Source: Thermodesulfovibrionales bacterium (lineage in GTDB: Bacteria > Nitrospirota > Thermodesulfovibrionia > Thermodesulfovibrionales > UBA9159). From it: DNA of 46,429 bases. The DNA is taken from assembly GCA_035686305.1 (NCBI GenBank), contig DASRZP010000051.1, positions 1 through 46,429 on the forward strand, in the 5' to 3' direction. How positions within the stretch are numbered: position 1 is the first letter of the stretch; each line of letters starts with the position of its first letter. Shown piece after piece: positions 16,201 through 23,556 of the stretch. Position numbers and translations under genes: made by a program. The notes beneath the pieces were generated by a model that did not search any database, was not told where the DNA came from, and saw only the letters and a program-made list of their open reading frames with translations.

Positions 16201-17076
16201 ATGGAGAATGAGACTATACAAGATCAGATTCATGAGATAATGAGTGCCTTGGACTTTTACGACGGGGTCTACGAGCGTGAGGCGGTTGAGAAGGCTGTCG
16301 CGCTTAAAGAAGAGCTTACCCCGGGTCTGATAGACCACCTGAAGATGCTGCTGACAGATTATGAAAAGTACGAGGCGGATGATCACTATGCCCATGTTTA
16401 CGCCATGATATTGCTTGGACATTTCCGGCAGCAGGCGGCTCATGATGTAATCATGGACATCATATCTCTGCCGGAGCATGTTGTAGACAACTTCTTCGGC
16501 GATATGATTACCGAGGATTTCCACTGGATAATGTATGCAACCTGCGGAGGCAATCTTGAACGCATTAAGCAACTGGTGCTCGACAGGAACGCCTATGAAT
16601 ATTGCAGGGGCGCTGCAATGCAGGCTCTTGTGCATGCGGTTGTGGACGGCGTGTTTGAACGGGCCGCCGCCCTGGAATTCTTCAGTACTCTTTTTGACGG
16701 CGACGAAGCGGAGCCCGGCTCCTATTTCTGGAATGAAGCCGCATCGACAGTCCGCGATCTCTTTCCTTCAGAGCTGATGCCTGTTATCGAAAAAGCTTAT
16801 GAAAACGGCCTGATCTGGCCCGGATATATATCGCATGATAATTTTCTGAGAACCCTTACCGTCGGCAAAGAAAGAACTCTTAAGGAAGCAAAGACCAAGT
16901 TAGATGAGAAACTTTCACAAGAGATTCACTCACGCCTTTCCTGGTGGGCATGTTTCAGCGAAAACGAATCTCCGGCGATTACACGGATGACGAAAGCCGA
17001 TGCTAAGAGGGCCGAGAAAAAGAAGAAGAACAAGCGGAAGTTGGTCAAGAAGTCCAGGAAGAAGAACAGGCGCTAA
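16201..17076 (+). CDS. DUF1186 domain protein with basic tail
   Basis: The 291-residue protein matches the DUF1186 pattern: YAHVYAMILLGHFRQQAAHD, then LPEHVVDNFFGDMITEDFHW and a helical-repeat region (YCRGAAMQALVHAVVDGVFE, LFPSELMPVIEKAYENGLI). The fold is probably HEAT-like. Many members end in a SEC-C zinc motif; here the last 35 residues are instead strongly basic (RAEKKKKNKRKLVKKSRKKN), which could bind nucleic acid. ATG 16201 follows AAGGA by seven bases. Function of the family is unknown. It lies between a restriction-modification remnant and a toxin-antitoxin pair, so a defence link is possible but unproven. Confidence 0.7.
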   Translation: MENETIQDQIHEIMSALDFYDGVYEREAVEKAVALKEELTPGLIDHLKMLLTDYEKYEADDHYAHVYAMILLGHFRQQAAHDVIMDIISLPEHVVDNFFGDMITEDFHWIMYATCGGNLERIKQLVLDRNAYEYCRGAAMQALVHAVVDGVFERAAALEFFSTLFDGDEAEPGSYFWNEAASTVRDLFPSELMPVIEKAYENGLIWPGYISHDNFLRTLTVGKERTLKEAKTKLDEKLSQEIHSRLSWWACFSENESPAITRMTKADAKRAEKKKKNKRKLVKKSRKKNRR

Positions 17077-17086
17077 CTCGTCGAGA

Positions 17087-17118
17087 AAGTGCTATAATTA
17101 AAAAGTGCTATAATTAAA
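17087..17118 (+). promoter_or_regulatory. tandem 16-bp duplication carrying two extended -10 elements
   Basis: AAGTGCTATAATTAAA occurs twice in direct succession (17087 and 17103). Each copy contains a perfect extended -10, TGCTATAAT, with TATAAT at 17093-17098 and 17109-17114. No good -35 lies at the right spacing, which extended -10 promoters can do without. It directly precedes the antitoxin gene, whose frame opens at 17114, and is the likely promoter of the pair. Confidence 0.6.
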
Positions 17119-17121
17119 TAG

Positions 17122-17233
17122 ATGCTCATCGAACAATAGGGAAAAACTCCTCAACGCAATCATCTATTTTCTCAGCAATACGAAGTATTGCGGCAAGACT
17201 AAGCTTTTTAAGCTCCTTTACTACCTCGATTTC
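17122..17233 (+). pseudogene. frame-broken N-terminal part of the antitoxin gene
   Basis: ATG 17122 opens MLIEQ and stops at TAG 17137. In the neighbouring frame, from 17138 onward, 32 codons encode REKLLNAIIYFLSNTKYCGK and KLFKLLYYLDF, which run straight into the antitoxin frame at 17234. One surplus base at about 17137 explains both. Confidence 0.6.
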
Positions 17234-17683
17234 ATGCACTTCAGGGAAACCGGTAGGTCGGTCACCGGCCTTGATTACTATGCCTGGCAGTTTGGTCCGT
17301 TTCCCAAGGCTCTGTCAGATGATATAAGCACTCCTCCGGCTGACCTGAAGGAGAAGATTTCCATTCAGTGCGCACAGGCCGACAATAATAGCTTTACTTG
17401 CATGAAGCCGCGCAAGAAATTTGATGATACTTTTTTTACGAAAAGAGAACTAAAAATGCTTGAAAATGTGGCTTTTATGTTTAAGGAAGCCAAGGCCGAA
17501 GATATGGTTGAAGCATCGCATCTACCCAGCCATCCGTGGGATAAGACAATACATAGCAAGGGAGAAAAGGCGAAGATAGACTATACTCTCGCACTCGATG
17601 ACTCGGATGCATCACTGTCTCTCGAAGAAGTGCTCGAAAGGCTGAAAGATAAAGAGGAACTGAAAAAAGCCTTTAATGGATAG
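17234..17683 (+). CDS. SocA/Panacea (DUF4065)-like antitoxin, N-terminus displaced by a frame break
   Basis: The product resembles the Panacea/SocA antitoxin domain: GRSVTGLDYYAWQFGPFPKA after a helical start, then an acidic, Lys-rich C-terminal part. The first canonical start in frame is ATG 17234, giving 149 residues, but the frame is open back to 17114 and the upstream codons clearly belong to the domain (NREKLLNAIIYFLSNTKYC, GKTKLFKLLYYLDF). No ATG, GTG or TTG exists in that stretch. ATG 17122 would reach it if one base near 17137 were removed. So the gene is either broken by one inserted base, or the base is a sequence error. Its stop overlaps the partner gene by eight bases. Confidence 0.75.
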   Translation: MHFRETGRSVTGLDYYAWQFGPFPKALSDDISTPPADLKEKISIQCAQADNNSFTCMKPRKKFDDTFFTKRELKMLENVAFMFKEAKAEDMVEASHLPSHPWDKTIHSKGEKAKIDYTLALDDSDASLSLEEVLERLKDKEELKKAFNG

Positions 17684-17963
17684 AGGCACGATTCTTTATC
17701 ACAGGGCTTTCGAGTTCAAGGATGGAGAAATCGGCCAAAAGTTATTGATTGTTCTGAATACCCCCCAAAATGATGCGCCCTACCTTTGCTGCAAGACGAC
17801 CTCGAAAATGAAATATGGCATTGAGAAAGAAGGCTGCCATAGCAGCAAGAATATCTATGTCTTGAATCCGAGTCCGCAGGGTTTCAAGGAAAAGACATGG
17901 ATCCAGTTTCATGAGATCTACGAGTTCGACAGCCGCCTATTCGGCAAGCTCATTCCGAGGTGA
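17676..17963 (+). CDS. toxin-like partner of the antitoxin, C-terminus cut by a frame break
   Basis: A 95-residue product beginning MDRGTILYHRAFEFKDGEIG and LLIVLN, a pattern like the first strands of MazF/PemK-type SH3-barrel toxins ('RG.I.....F.DG....R..LVL'). It continues with CCKTTSKMKYG and WIQFHEIYEFDSRLFGK. The gene overlaps the antitoxin stop by eight bases, as in toxin-antitoxin operons, and proteins of this type occur next to SocA/Panacea antitoxins. It stops early at TGA 17961; sequence for the rest of the protein follows in shifted frames to 18068 (separate entry). The toxin assignment is inference from context and weak similarity; the family is not one I can name. Confidence 0.6.
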   Translation: MDRGTILYHRAFEFKDGEIGQKLLIVLNTPQNDAPYLCCKTTSKMKYGIEKEGCHSSKNIYVLNPSPQGFKEKTWIQFHEIYEFDSRLFGKLIPR

Positions 17964-18068
17964 GCTTGATGTAAAGGGAAAACTTCCGGTCAAATTGTTA
18001 AGGCCATTGTAAATTGCGTGAAGAAGTCGGAAGATATTTCAAAATTTCATCTGTCGCTATTAAAATGA
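17964..18068 (+). pseudogene. out-of-frame remainder of the toxin-like gene
   Basis: After the early stop, the +1 frame reads GELDVKGKLP (about 17961-17991). The original frame then resumes without stops as GQIVKAIVNCVKKSEDISKF and HLSLLK, ending at TGA 18066-18068. Two opposite single-base shifts, near 17960 and near 17992, would restore a protein of about 130 residues. The coding character of the tail (helix with KAIVNC..KSEDIS) makes a true gene end at 17963 unlikely. Confidence 0.55.
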
Positions 18069-18121
18069 AAGGGCGGCAGCCTTGAATCCCCCGGATGACG
18101 CCGACTTACTGACACCAGCAC

Positions 18122-18922
18122 TTACAGGAGCTTCAGCTCTTCCGCGTATTGTCTGAATAATGCCAGCCCCTTCCTGTGCTCTTCACCGAAATCATACGAT
18201 AGCCCCTGCCAGTAAGAGACAAGCTCGTCCTCTGAGAGGATGTCCTTTGACGGGAATTCCCTTGCGATTGCCTTCAGGCTCTTCAGTCCTCTCTTCTTCG
18301 CAGCATCGAGGTCTTTCCTGAACTGCTCAAAAAGGAGCCGCTTCTTATCGCAGCAATCCTTTCGTGCCATCCAGAGGGCAAAGACCGAAGGAAGCCCCGT
18401 CGCTTTATACCAGATGTCCCCGAGATCATTGATATAGAGCCGGGGCCATCTGAGGGCTTCCCGCAATGCATCGTCCCCGATGAGGAGATAAGCGGGATAA
18501 GATTCAATTCCCTTTGCGAGGGGCTCATTCGTGGACTTCAGATGGCAGGTGAGGTCATAAAATTTCCTCAGGATGATATCGAGCAGGGCGACAGAAGTCG
18601 CTGACTGTGAAGAGGTGAGGATCGTGAAACCATCGAGTGTTTCGATCGGTCTCCTGCTGAAGAGGAGGATGCTGCCGACGGGGCCGAAGGAACTGACCGA
18701 ATGTCCGTCTATGAGGGTGTAGATCTCCTCGTGCCTCAGATACTCGATGGATGAGGAGGGGCTGATGTCTATCGAGCCCTCTCGTAGGAGCGTGTTGAGA
18801 TGTGAGGGAACGCCTTCGATGAACTCATAGGCTGAAGCACTGTCAGTCTTTTCGAGTACGGAGAAGAGGGGAAAGAGATTCGCAAAGTCGATTCTTCCTA
18901 TCCTTAAGTGCTGCTTTGTCAA
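18122..18922 (-). CDS. mqnA: chorismate dehydratase, futalosine menaquinone pathway
   Basis: MqnA dehydrates chorismate to 3-enolpyruvoyl-benzoate, the first step of the futalosine route to menaquinone. The 266-residue protein has the family's start IGRIDFANLFPLFSVLE, the central SSIEYLRHEEIYTLIDG and SVSSFGPVGSILLFSRRPIE, and the helical tail SYDFGEEHRKGLALFRQYAEE. The fold is that of periplasmic-binding proteins but the enzyme is cytosolic. The start is TTG 18922 with GGGAG eight bases upstream; no ATG fits. It is the last gene of a minus-strand operon after GNAT, thiolase and GNAT genes. The other mqn genes are not in the window. Menaquinone use implies anaerobic or microaerobic respiration. 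Confidence 0.9.
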   Translation of the reverse strand: MTKQHLRIGRIDFANLFPLFSVLEKTDSASAYEFIEGVPSHLNTLLREGSIDISPSSSIEYLRHEEIYTLIDGHSVSSFGPVGSILLFSRRPIETLDGFTILTSSQSATSVALLDIILRKFYDLTCHLKSTNEPLAKGIESYPAYLLIGDDALREALRWPRLYINDLGDIWYKATGLPSVFALWMARKDCCDKKRLLFEQFRKDLDAAKKRGLKSLKAIAREFPSKDILSEDELVSYWQGLSYDFGEEHRKGLALFRQYAEELKLL

Positions 18923-18954
18923 AGGGGTATCTCCCGATGAAGCTCATTCGGCAA

Positions 18955-19518
18955 TCATTCATTAAGATGCTTCGTCATGAGGACGAGATCGGTCTCATTC
19001 CCGTCAAGATCAATGATGAATCCCTTGAGAACAGCCTCACGCTTAAATCCTAGTTTCTCAAAGAGGCTGAAGGCCTCGTGCAACTCTGGCGCCATCTCGA
19101 TGCTGAGCAGCTCGATCCCCAGCTCTTTTGCGATATCGACGATATCCTGGGCGAGTCTTGTTCCGAGGCCTTTTCCGCGGTAATTGAGATCAGTCGTCAG
19201 TCGAATCTCTCCCTGGTGCCTTGTCCAACCAACGGGGCTGAAGTGAAGCGTGGCGTCGCCGACGATCTTCCCATTGTCCGTGGCGATGATCGGAAGGACG
19301 TTGTCATAGTCCAGAAGGTATATCCAGTTCTCTATCACCTTAGGGTCTGCAACATCCTCCTTGAGGCACGCCCGTTCTTTGAGGGGCAGATCCTTGAAAA
19401 AATCCGCAAGGGCCATCTCATCAGCTTTGCGAAGAGGCCGAAAAGTCACCTCGCTGTTGTCATCGAGAAGGACCTTCTTTGGGTAGGTATTGATCAGTAT
19501 TTCGACGAGTCTGTCCAT
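18955..19518 (-). CDS. GNAT family N-acetyltransferase (copy 1)
   Basis: A 187-residue acyl-CoA-dependent transferase. The GNAT core is visible: VTFRPLRKADEMALADFF at the start, PIIATDNGKIVGDATLHF, then the acetyl-CoA loop LNYRGKGLGTRLAQDIVD (Q/R-x-x-G-x-G/A) and FEKLGFKREAVLKGFIIDL near the end. ATG 19518 follows AAGGAG with good spacing; a longer frame upstream runs into the thiolase gene and was not used. It lies 32 bases upstream of mqnA and 56 bases after the thiolase. It is clearly paralogous to the GNAT gene at the head of the operon. The substrate is unknown. Confidence 0.85.
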   Translation of the reverse strand: MDRLVEILINTYPKKVLLDDNSEVTFRPLRKADEMALADFFKDLPLKERACLKEDVADPKVIENWIYLLDYDNVLPIIATDNGKIVGDATLHFSPVGWTRHQGEIRLTTDLNYRGKGLGTRLAQDIVDIAKELGIELLSIEMAPELHEAFSLFEKLGFKREAVLKGFIIDLDGNETDLVLMTKHLNE

Positions 19519-19574
19519 GTTCGTCTCCTTAAGGCCGAATGTATTCAGAGAGGGCTCGTCACCGGCGCCTGGCC

Positions 19575-20768
19575 TCAGTAATACCACCCTCGTTCTACGA
19601 TCATCGCAAACCCCATGCCGCCGCCGACGCAGAGGGCGGCCAGCCCGACCTTAACATCACGTTTCTCCATCTCATAGAGAAGGGTCGTGAGAATTCGTGA
19701 TCCGCTGCATCCGATGGGATGTCCCAGGGCTATGGCGCCGCCGTTGACGTTCACCTTGTCGGGATCGATCTGGAGACTATTGACACATGCCAGAGCCTGA
19801 GCTGCGAAGGCCTCGTTGAGTTCAGCGAGATCAACCTCTTTTCCCAGTTCTCCCTTTACTTTAGCAACGGCGCCCTGGACGGCAAAAATAGGACCGATAC
19901 CCATGAGTTCTGGTTCACAGCCCCTGGCATCATAAGAGACGATCTTCGCCAGCGGCTTTATTCCCAGCTTATACGCCTTGTCGGCAGACATGATGACGAG
20001 CGCTGCAGCACCGTCATTCACTCCCGAAGAGTTTCCCGCCGTCACCGTCCCCTTCTTGTCAAAAGCCGGTTTCAGCTTGGCGAGTTTTTCGGCTGTTGTC
20101 CCAAATTTGGGGTACTCGTCCGTATCAAAGGGTATGGGATCTCCCTTCTTCTGTGGTACCATCACCGGAACGATCTCATCTTTGAACCGGCCTGATGTGA
20201 TCGCCTTCTCAGCCTTTGCCTGGCTTATTGCTGCGTACTCGTCCTGTGCCTCACGGCTGATGTTGAACTTCTTCGCCACGTTTTCTGCGGTAATGCCCAT
20301 GTGAGTATCACTGAAAGAGCACCAGAGACCGTCGCGAATCATGATGTCGAGGACCTGGCTATGTCCCATCCTGAGTCCCCACCGGGATTGTGTCAGGACA
20401 TAGGGGGCCTGGCTCATATTCTCCATGCCGCCTGCCACGACGATATCTGCATCACCGGCCTTGATCTTTTGCGTCGCTGTTATGACAGCCTCCATGCCCG
20501 AACCGCAAACGACGTTCACCGTCAAAGCCGGAGTATACTGGGCAACTCCTCCATTGATGGCAGCCTGACGCGCAGGATTCTGGCCTAATCCTGCCTGCAA
20601 GACATTCCCCATGACCACAAGATCGACTTTGTCGGTACTGACCCGCGCTCGCCTGAGGGCTTCCCTTATGACGATGCCTCCCAACTCAACAGCAGGCACG
20701 TCCTTTAACGTCCCCCCGAAGCTCCCGATAGCTGTCCGAACAGCGCTGGCGATCACCACATTGCGCAT
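19575..20768 (-). CDS. acetyl-CoA acetyltransferase (thiolase)
   Basis: Condenses two acetyl-CoA or cleaves a 3-ketoacyl-CoA. All catalytic residues of thiolases are in place in the 397-residue chain: nucleophile Cys88 ([11 protein letters not shown]), His350 ([12 protein letters not shown]) and Cys380 (LCVGGGMG), plus [10 protein letters not shown] 20768 has GAAGGAGG upstream; earlier in-frame starts would overlap the preceding gene. Length is that of biosynthetic-type thiolases (PhaA/AtoB). No partner genes of beta-oxidation or polyhydroxybutyrate synthesis are nearby; instead two related GNAT genes flank it, so its physiological partner is unclear. Confidence 0.93.
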   Translation of the reverse strand: MRNVVIASAVRTAIGSFGGTLKDVPAVELGGIVIREALRRARVSTDKVDLVVMGNVLQAGLGQNPARQAAINGGVAQYTPALTVNVVCGSGMEAVITATQKIKAGDADIVVAGGMENMSQAPYVLTQSRWGLRMGHSQVLDIMIRDGLWCSFSDTHMGITAENVAKKFNISREAQDEYAAISQAKAEKAITSGRFKDEIVPVMVPQKKGDPIPFDTDEYPKFGTTAEKLAKLKPAFDKKGTVTAGNSSGVNDGAAALVIMSADKAYKLGIKPLAKIVSYDARGCEPELMGIGPIFAVQGAVAKVKGELGKEVDLAELNEAFAAQALACVNSLQIDPDKVNVNGGAIALGHPIGCSGSRILTTLLYEMEKRDVKVGLAALCVGGGMGFAMIVERGWYY

Positions 20769-20778
20769 AGAGCCTCCT

Positions 20779-21339
20779 TCACCCTCCGGTCGATGTCTTC
20801 GATGCCAATTCTTTGACCATGATCGCAATATCTGCATAGTTCTGATGAATATCCTTGACATAGTTCCTAAGAGTCGCAATACGGTCAAATCCTGATCTTT
20901 CGAAAGCCTTGATCACGCCGGCCCTTGCGGTGACGATCCTTGCGACCAGCTTCTTCAGACCGGACTCTGAAGCAATCTGAGAGATCTCATCAAAGAGCAG
21001 TCCTCCGAGACCGCGATTCTGAAAGGCCGGATCGATCACGACCCTCACCTCACCGACGTGGCGGCCCCACCCAAAGGTCTGCCGGTGGAGTGTTGAGCCT
21101 GCCACGAGTTTCCCGTCATGTTCAGCAATGATCGGCACGGTCTTTTCATAGTTGAGGTCACGCATCCATCCCGCGATGATTTTCCTGTTCGTCACGTCGT
21201 TTCTCAGATATCGCCTGGCCTCTTCAGGCAGAGAACTGAAGAACATGTAGACATCATTCTCATCATCCCTCGTCATGGGCCTCAACGTGATGACCGCGCC
21301 GTCCTTCAATGTGACTTTCTTGGGGAATCCTTCCAGCAT
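20779..21339 (-). CDS. GNAT family N-acetyltransferase (copy 2)
   Basis: A 186-residue acetyltransferase with the GNAT order: [38 protein letters not shown], the acetyl-CoA loop [18 protein letters not shown] and [19 protein letters not shown]. It aligns along its full length with the GNAT protein encoded at 18955-19518, for example in VPIIA..DGK and in the DxxNR/PxFxNRGLG region, so the two are paralogues. AAGGAG lies nine bases before ATG 21339. First gene of the minus-strand operon, ten bases from the thiolase. Substrate unknown; small molecules or protein N-termini are both possible. Confidence 0.87.
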   Translation of the reverse strand: MLEGFPKKVTLKDGAVITLRPMTRDDENDVYMFFSSLPEEARRYLRNDVTNRKIIAGWMRDLNYEKTVPIIAEHDGKLVAGSTLHRQTFGWGRHVGEVRVVIDPAFQNRGLGGLLFDEISQIASESGLKKLVARIVTARAGVIKAFERSGFDRIATLRNYVKDIHQNYADIAIMVKELASKTSTGG

Positions 21340-21403
21340 TTCATATCTCCTTCAAAAGAGAATCTCTGCCTCAAAGTCCGTAAGAGAAAAGAGTACCGTC
21401 CTT

Positions 21404-21417
21404 CGGCAGTGCTGCCG
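21404..21417. repeat. perfect short palindrome in the leader of the GNAT-thiolase operon
   Basis: CGGCAG-TG-CTGCCG (21404-21417) is perfectly self-complementary. It lies between the minus-strand promoter at 21502-21530 and the first gene start, so it is either an operator or an RNA hairpin in a leader of about 155 bases. Confidence 0.4.
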
Positions 21418-21501
21418 TCTTCGGATCATTCATGAGATCGACCGCCTCACGTCCTCTTTTCAGAGAATGTTGGCTCTATGAGGGCGTCTTTGTTTGATTC
21501 A

Positions 21502-21530
21502 AAAATATCAGGAAAAGACCTGTTTGTCAA
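21502..21530 (-). promoter_or_regulatory. promoter of the minus-strand GNAT-thiolase-GNAT-mqnA operon
   Basis: On the minus strand a perfect TTGACA (21525-21530) is followed after 17 bases by TATTTT (21502-21507), preceded by TGA to form an extended -10. Transcription should begin near 21495, giving a leader of about 155 bases before ATG 21339. Confidence 0.65.
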
Positions 21531-21710
21531 GGTGACACTTTCATGAATTCTGGTTATTCAGGGTTATCCATGGAAATTCCTGTGACGTGATGCGAGTCAA
21601 AGGAGCCCTCCATTTGATTATCTTATAGATTCGATGAAAATTATTAAGTGGCAAAAAAGAAGGGATTGGTGATATGTTGAAATCAAGGAGTGAAGCATTA
21701 AGGAGAAGAG

Positions 21711-21749
21711 ATGTTTAGAGTGAAACCAAGAAAGAGGAGGACATCATGA
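21711..21749 (+). CDS. 12-codon basic mini-ORF coupled to the DUF1059 gene
   Basis: ATG 21711 has a strong ribosome site (AAGGAGAAGAG directly before it). The frame encodes MFRVKPRKRRTS and stops at TGA 21747-21749, overlapping the DUF1059 ATG in ATGA form. The arrangement suggests a leader peptide that couples translation, but so short a frame could also be chance. Confidence 0.3.
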   Translation: MFRVKPRKRRTS

Positions 21750-21919
21750 AGACGTTACTATGTAAGGATGTCGGCGTAAATTGCGACTTCGTGGCGCGCG
21801 GCAGGACGGATGCCGAGGTCCTGAATAAAGCATCAGAGCATGCGAGAAAGGATCACGGTATCAAGAAGGTCACTAAGGATTACCTTGATTCTTGGCGCAA
21901 GAAGATTCACGAAGCGTAG
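21746..21919 (+). CDS. DUF1059 small protein
   Basis: A 57-residue protein too short for most gene finders. MKTLLCKDVGVNCDFVARG matches the DUF1059 family signature (two conserved Cys in C-x-D-V-G-x-x-C-D-F), followed by TDAEVLNKASEHARKDHGI, which is also typical. These small proteins are annotated as possible metal binders; their role is unknown. AGAGGAGG ends five bases before ATG 21746. It is flanked by non-coding DNA of about 360 bases before (to 21339, with the divergent promoter) and 300 bases after. Confidence 0.75.
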   Translation: MKTLLCKDVGVNCDFVARGRTDAEVLNKASEHARKDHGIKKVTKDYLDSWRKKIHEA

Positions 21920-22161
21920 CGCTGATCGCACCAAAGGGAAAAGGCTGAGGAACGGTGTGAAGCGATACACTCCGCTTCATATCAGTTCCTTATCCTTGTT
22001 GTCCTCCCCATTCTTCCGACTGCCCTGAAAGTCATCCTCAGGGCGGGAACGCTGCTAACGCAGTTTATCTGAATTCCGCCCTCCCTTCGGTCTTGGTTAC
22101 TCAATACATGATGTGGTACCCACAAAGTGGGTTACAACAATATTTAGTGCAGTTTTTTCCC
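21920..22161. other. intergenic region before the dcw cluster: two hairpins, no gene seen
   Basis: I see no convincing gene here. GCCCTGA (22022-22028) pairs with TCAGGGC (22038-22044) around a nine-base loop, without a T-run. ACCCAC (22118-22123) pairs with GTGGGT (22127-22132) around AAA, 30 bases before the mraZ promoter; this compact palindrome looks like an operator. Confidence 0.4.
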
Positions 22162-22190
22162 TTGACAAGAGCGTTCCTTTCTTATATAGT
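22162..22190 (+). promoter_or_regulatory. promoter of the dcw (division and cell wall) cluster
   Basis: A perfect TTGACA (22162-22167) and, 17 bases on, TATAGT (22185-22190, five of six). It is the only strong promoter seen ahead of the 19-kb run of same-strand genes. Transcription is expected near 22197, inside the MraZ repeat array. Confidence 0.8.
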
Positions 22191-22193
22191 TTA

Positions 22194-22223
22194 GTGGTAA
22201 ATTGTGGTAATAAGTGGAAGGGG
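22194..22223 (+). promoter_or_regulatory. MraZ operator: three 10-bp repeats at the transcription start
   Basis: GTGG recurs at 22194, 22204 and 22214 with an exact 10-base period, the first two as GTGGTAA and the third as GTGGAAG. MraZ proteins are known to bind three or four such direct repeats (TGGGN-type in E. coli, GTGK-type in others) in front of their own gene. The array starts four bases after the -10, so bound MraZ would block initiation; the last repeat merges into the mraZ ribosome site. Confidence 0.7.
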
Positions 22224-22224
22224 A

Positions 22225-22683
22225 ATGATGCCTGCTTTTTCCGGTAAATATTATTACTCGGTGGATGAAAAGGGAAGACTCATGATCCCCGCTCCTTTCA
22301 GAGAAATCCTCACTACCCATTACAGCTCAAGATTATACATCATAACGAACGCGGCCTTTGACCGTTGCCTTCATCTCTACCCCTATGAAGAGTGGACAAA
22401 ACTTGAGGACAAGGTGAGGGCGCTCCCGAAGATGCTTGAAGAAGTCCGTTTCTTCATGCGTCGCGTCGTAGCCTCTGCACAGGAGTGTTCCTTTGACAAG
22501 CAGGGGAGACTCCTCATTCCCGCGACCCACAGGGAGGACGCGGGCATAAAGACTGATGTTGCTCTCATCGGCCAGATCGAGAAGATCGAGATATGGGACA
22601 GGAGAGAATGGAATGACGCTGTTGACCTGAGCAGGTTCGACCGAAAGACCGTTGAAGAACGCCTGGCGGCTTACGGCATTTAA
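22225..22683 (+). CDS. mraZ: MraZ transcriptional regulator of the dcw cluster
   Basis: MraZ is an AbrB-fold DNA-binding protein that represses the cluster it heads. Both halves of its internal duplication are visible: YYYSVDEKGRLMIPAPFRE near residue 10 and CSFDKQGRLLIPATHRE in the second half, each with the DxxGR motif. ATG 22225 (or the adjacent 22228) follows GGAAGGGG; a GTG at 22204 lies inside the operator repeats and was not used. Length 152, normal. The next gene, rsmH, starts immediately after the TAA. Its binding repeats sit just upstream (22194-22223), so autorepression is likely. Confidence 0.93.
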   Translation: MMPAFSGKYYYSVDEKGRLMIPAPFREILTTHYSSRLYIITNAAFDRCLHLYPYEEWTKLEDKVRALPKMLEEVRFFMRRVVASAQECSFDKQGRLLIPATHREDAGIKTDVALIGQIEKIEIWDRREWNDAVDLSRFDRKTVEERLAAYGI

Positions 22684-23556
22684 ATGATCGTCCACCTTCC
22701 CGTCATGGTGAAGGAAGTCATGGAAGTTCTCAACGTAAATCCTGGGGGGATATATGTTGACGCGACAGTCGGTTTGGGAGGACACGCAGAGAAGATACTC
22801 GGTCTCCTGCATGCCGGGGGAAGGATCGTCGGCATTGACAGGGATGAAAGGGCATTGAAGATGGCCCATGAAACACTCCGTGACGAAAGAGTTTTCCTCA
22901 TGAAGGGGAAGTTCTCAGAGATGGGAAGCCTGGTTAAGGAGACTGGCATCGAAAAGGTTGACGGCGTTCTTTTCGACTTCGGAGTCTCGATGATGCAGTT
23001 GAGAGACCCTGACAGGGGTTTCAGTTTCCACTCTGAAGAACGCCTCGATATGAGGATGGACAGAAGCCAAAGGCTGACAGCCGAGGAGATCGTGAATACC
23101 TATCCTGAAAAGACCATGGAAAGGATCCTTGAGGTTTACGGTGAGGAGCGGTTTGCAAGAAAGATCGCAAAGGCGATCGTAACCTACAGAATGAAGAAAA
23201 GAATCGTCACCTGCGCTGAGCTCGCAGGGATCGTGAGCACGGTTTACCGGAAGAGGGGAAAGATCCATCCCGCAACAAAGGCCTTCCAAGCCCTGCGGAT
23301 CGCCGTGAACAACGAGATAACCGAGATTATCCACGGACTCGAAGAGTCACTTGACCTGCTGAAACCGGGGGCAAGGCTCTGCACCATTTCCTACCATTCC
23401 CTTGAGGACGGGACCGTAAAGAATTTCCTTCGTGATTCCCAGAGGAACGGACTCGTGAGGGTCCTGACAAAAAAACCCTTGAGCCCTTCCTATGACGAGG
23501 TGCGTCTCAACCCGTCATCGAGAAGCGCAAAACTGAGAGGAGCCGAGAGACTATGA
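22684..23556 (+). CDS. rsmH: 16S rRNA (cytosine1402-N4)-methyltransferase
   Basis: RsmH (MraW) methylates N4 of C1402 in 16S rRNA. The 290-residue protein begins HLPVMVKEVMEVLNV and has the AdoMet loop DATVGLGGHAEKIL, FDFGVSMMQLRDPDRGFSF and the C-terminal ISYHSLEDGTVKNF typical of the family. It directly abuts mraZ with no gap and overlaps ftsL by four bases. Position between mraZ and ftsL is the conserved place for this gene in the dcw cluster. Confidence 0.96.
   Translation: MIVHLPVMVKEVMEVLNVNPGGIYVDATVGLGGHAEKILGLLHAGGRIVGIDRDERALKMAHETLRDERVFLMKGKFSEMGSLVKETGIEKVDGVLFDFGVSMMQLRDPDRGFSFHSEERLDMRMDRSQRLTAEEIVNTYPEKTMERILEVYGEERFARKIAKAIVTYRMKKRIVTCAELAGIVSTVYRKRGKIHPATKAFQALRIAVNNEITEIIHGLEESLDLLKPGARLCTISYHSLEDGTVKNFLRDSQRNGLVRVLTKKPLSPSYDEVRLNPSSRSAKLRGAERL

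Noticed and set aside
21614-21642. Promoter for the DUF1059 gene (TTGATT with AAAATT)
   Set aside because: The -10 match is too poor at any allowed spacing to claim a promoter.
22022-22044. Intrinsic terminator for the DUF1059 gene
   Set aside because: The hairpin is good but no T-run follows and it lies 100 bases past the stop, so it is only described as a hairpin.
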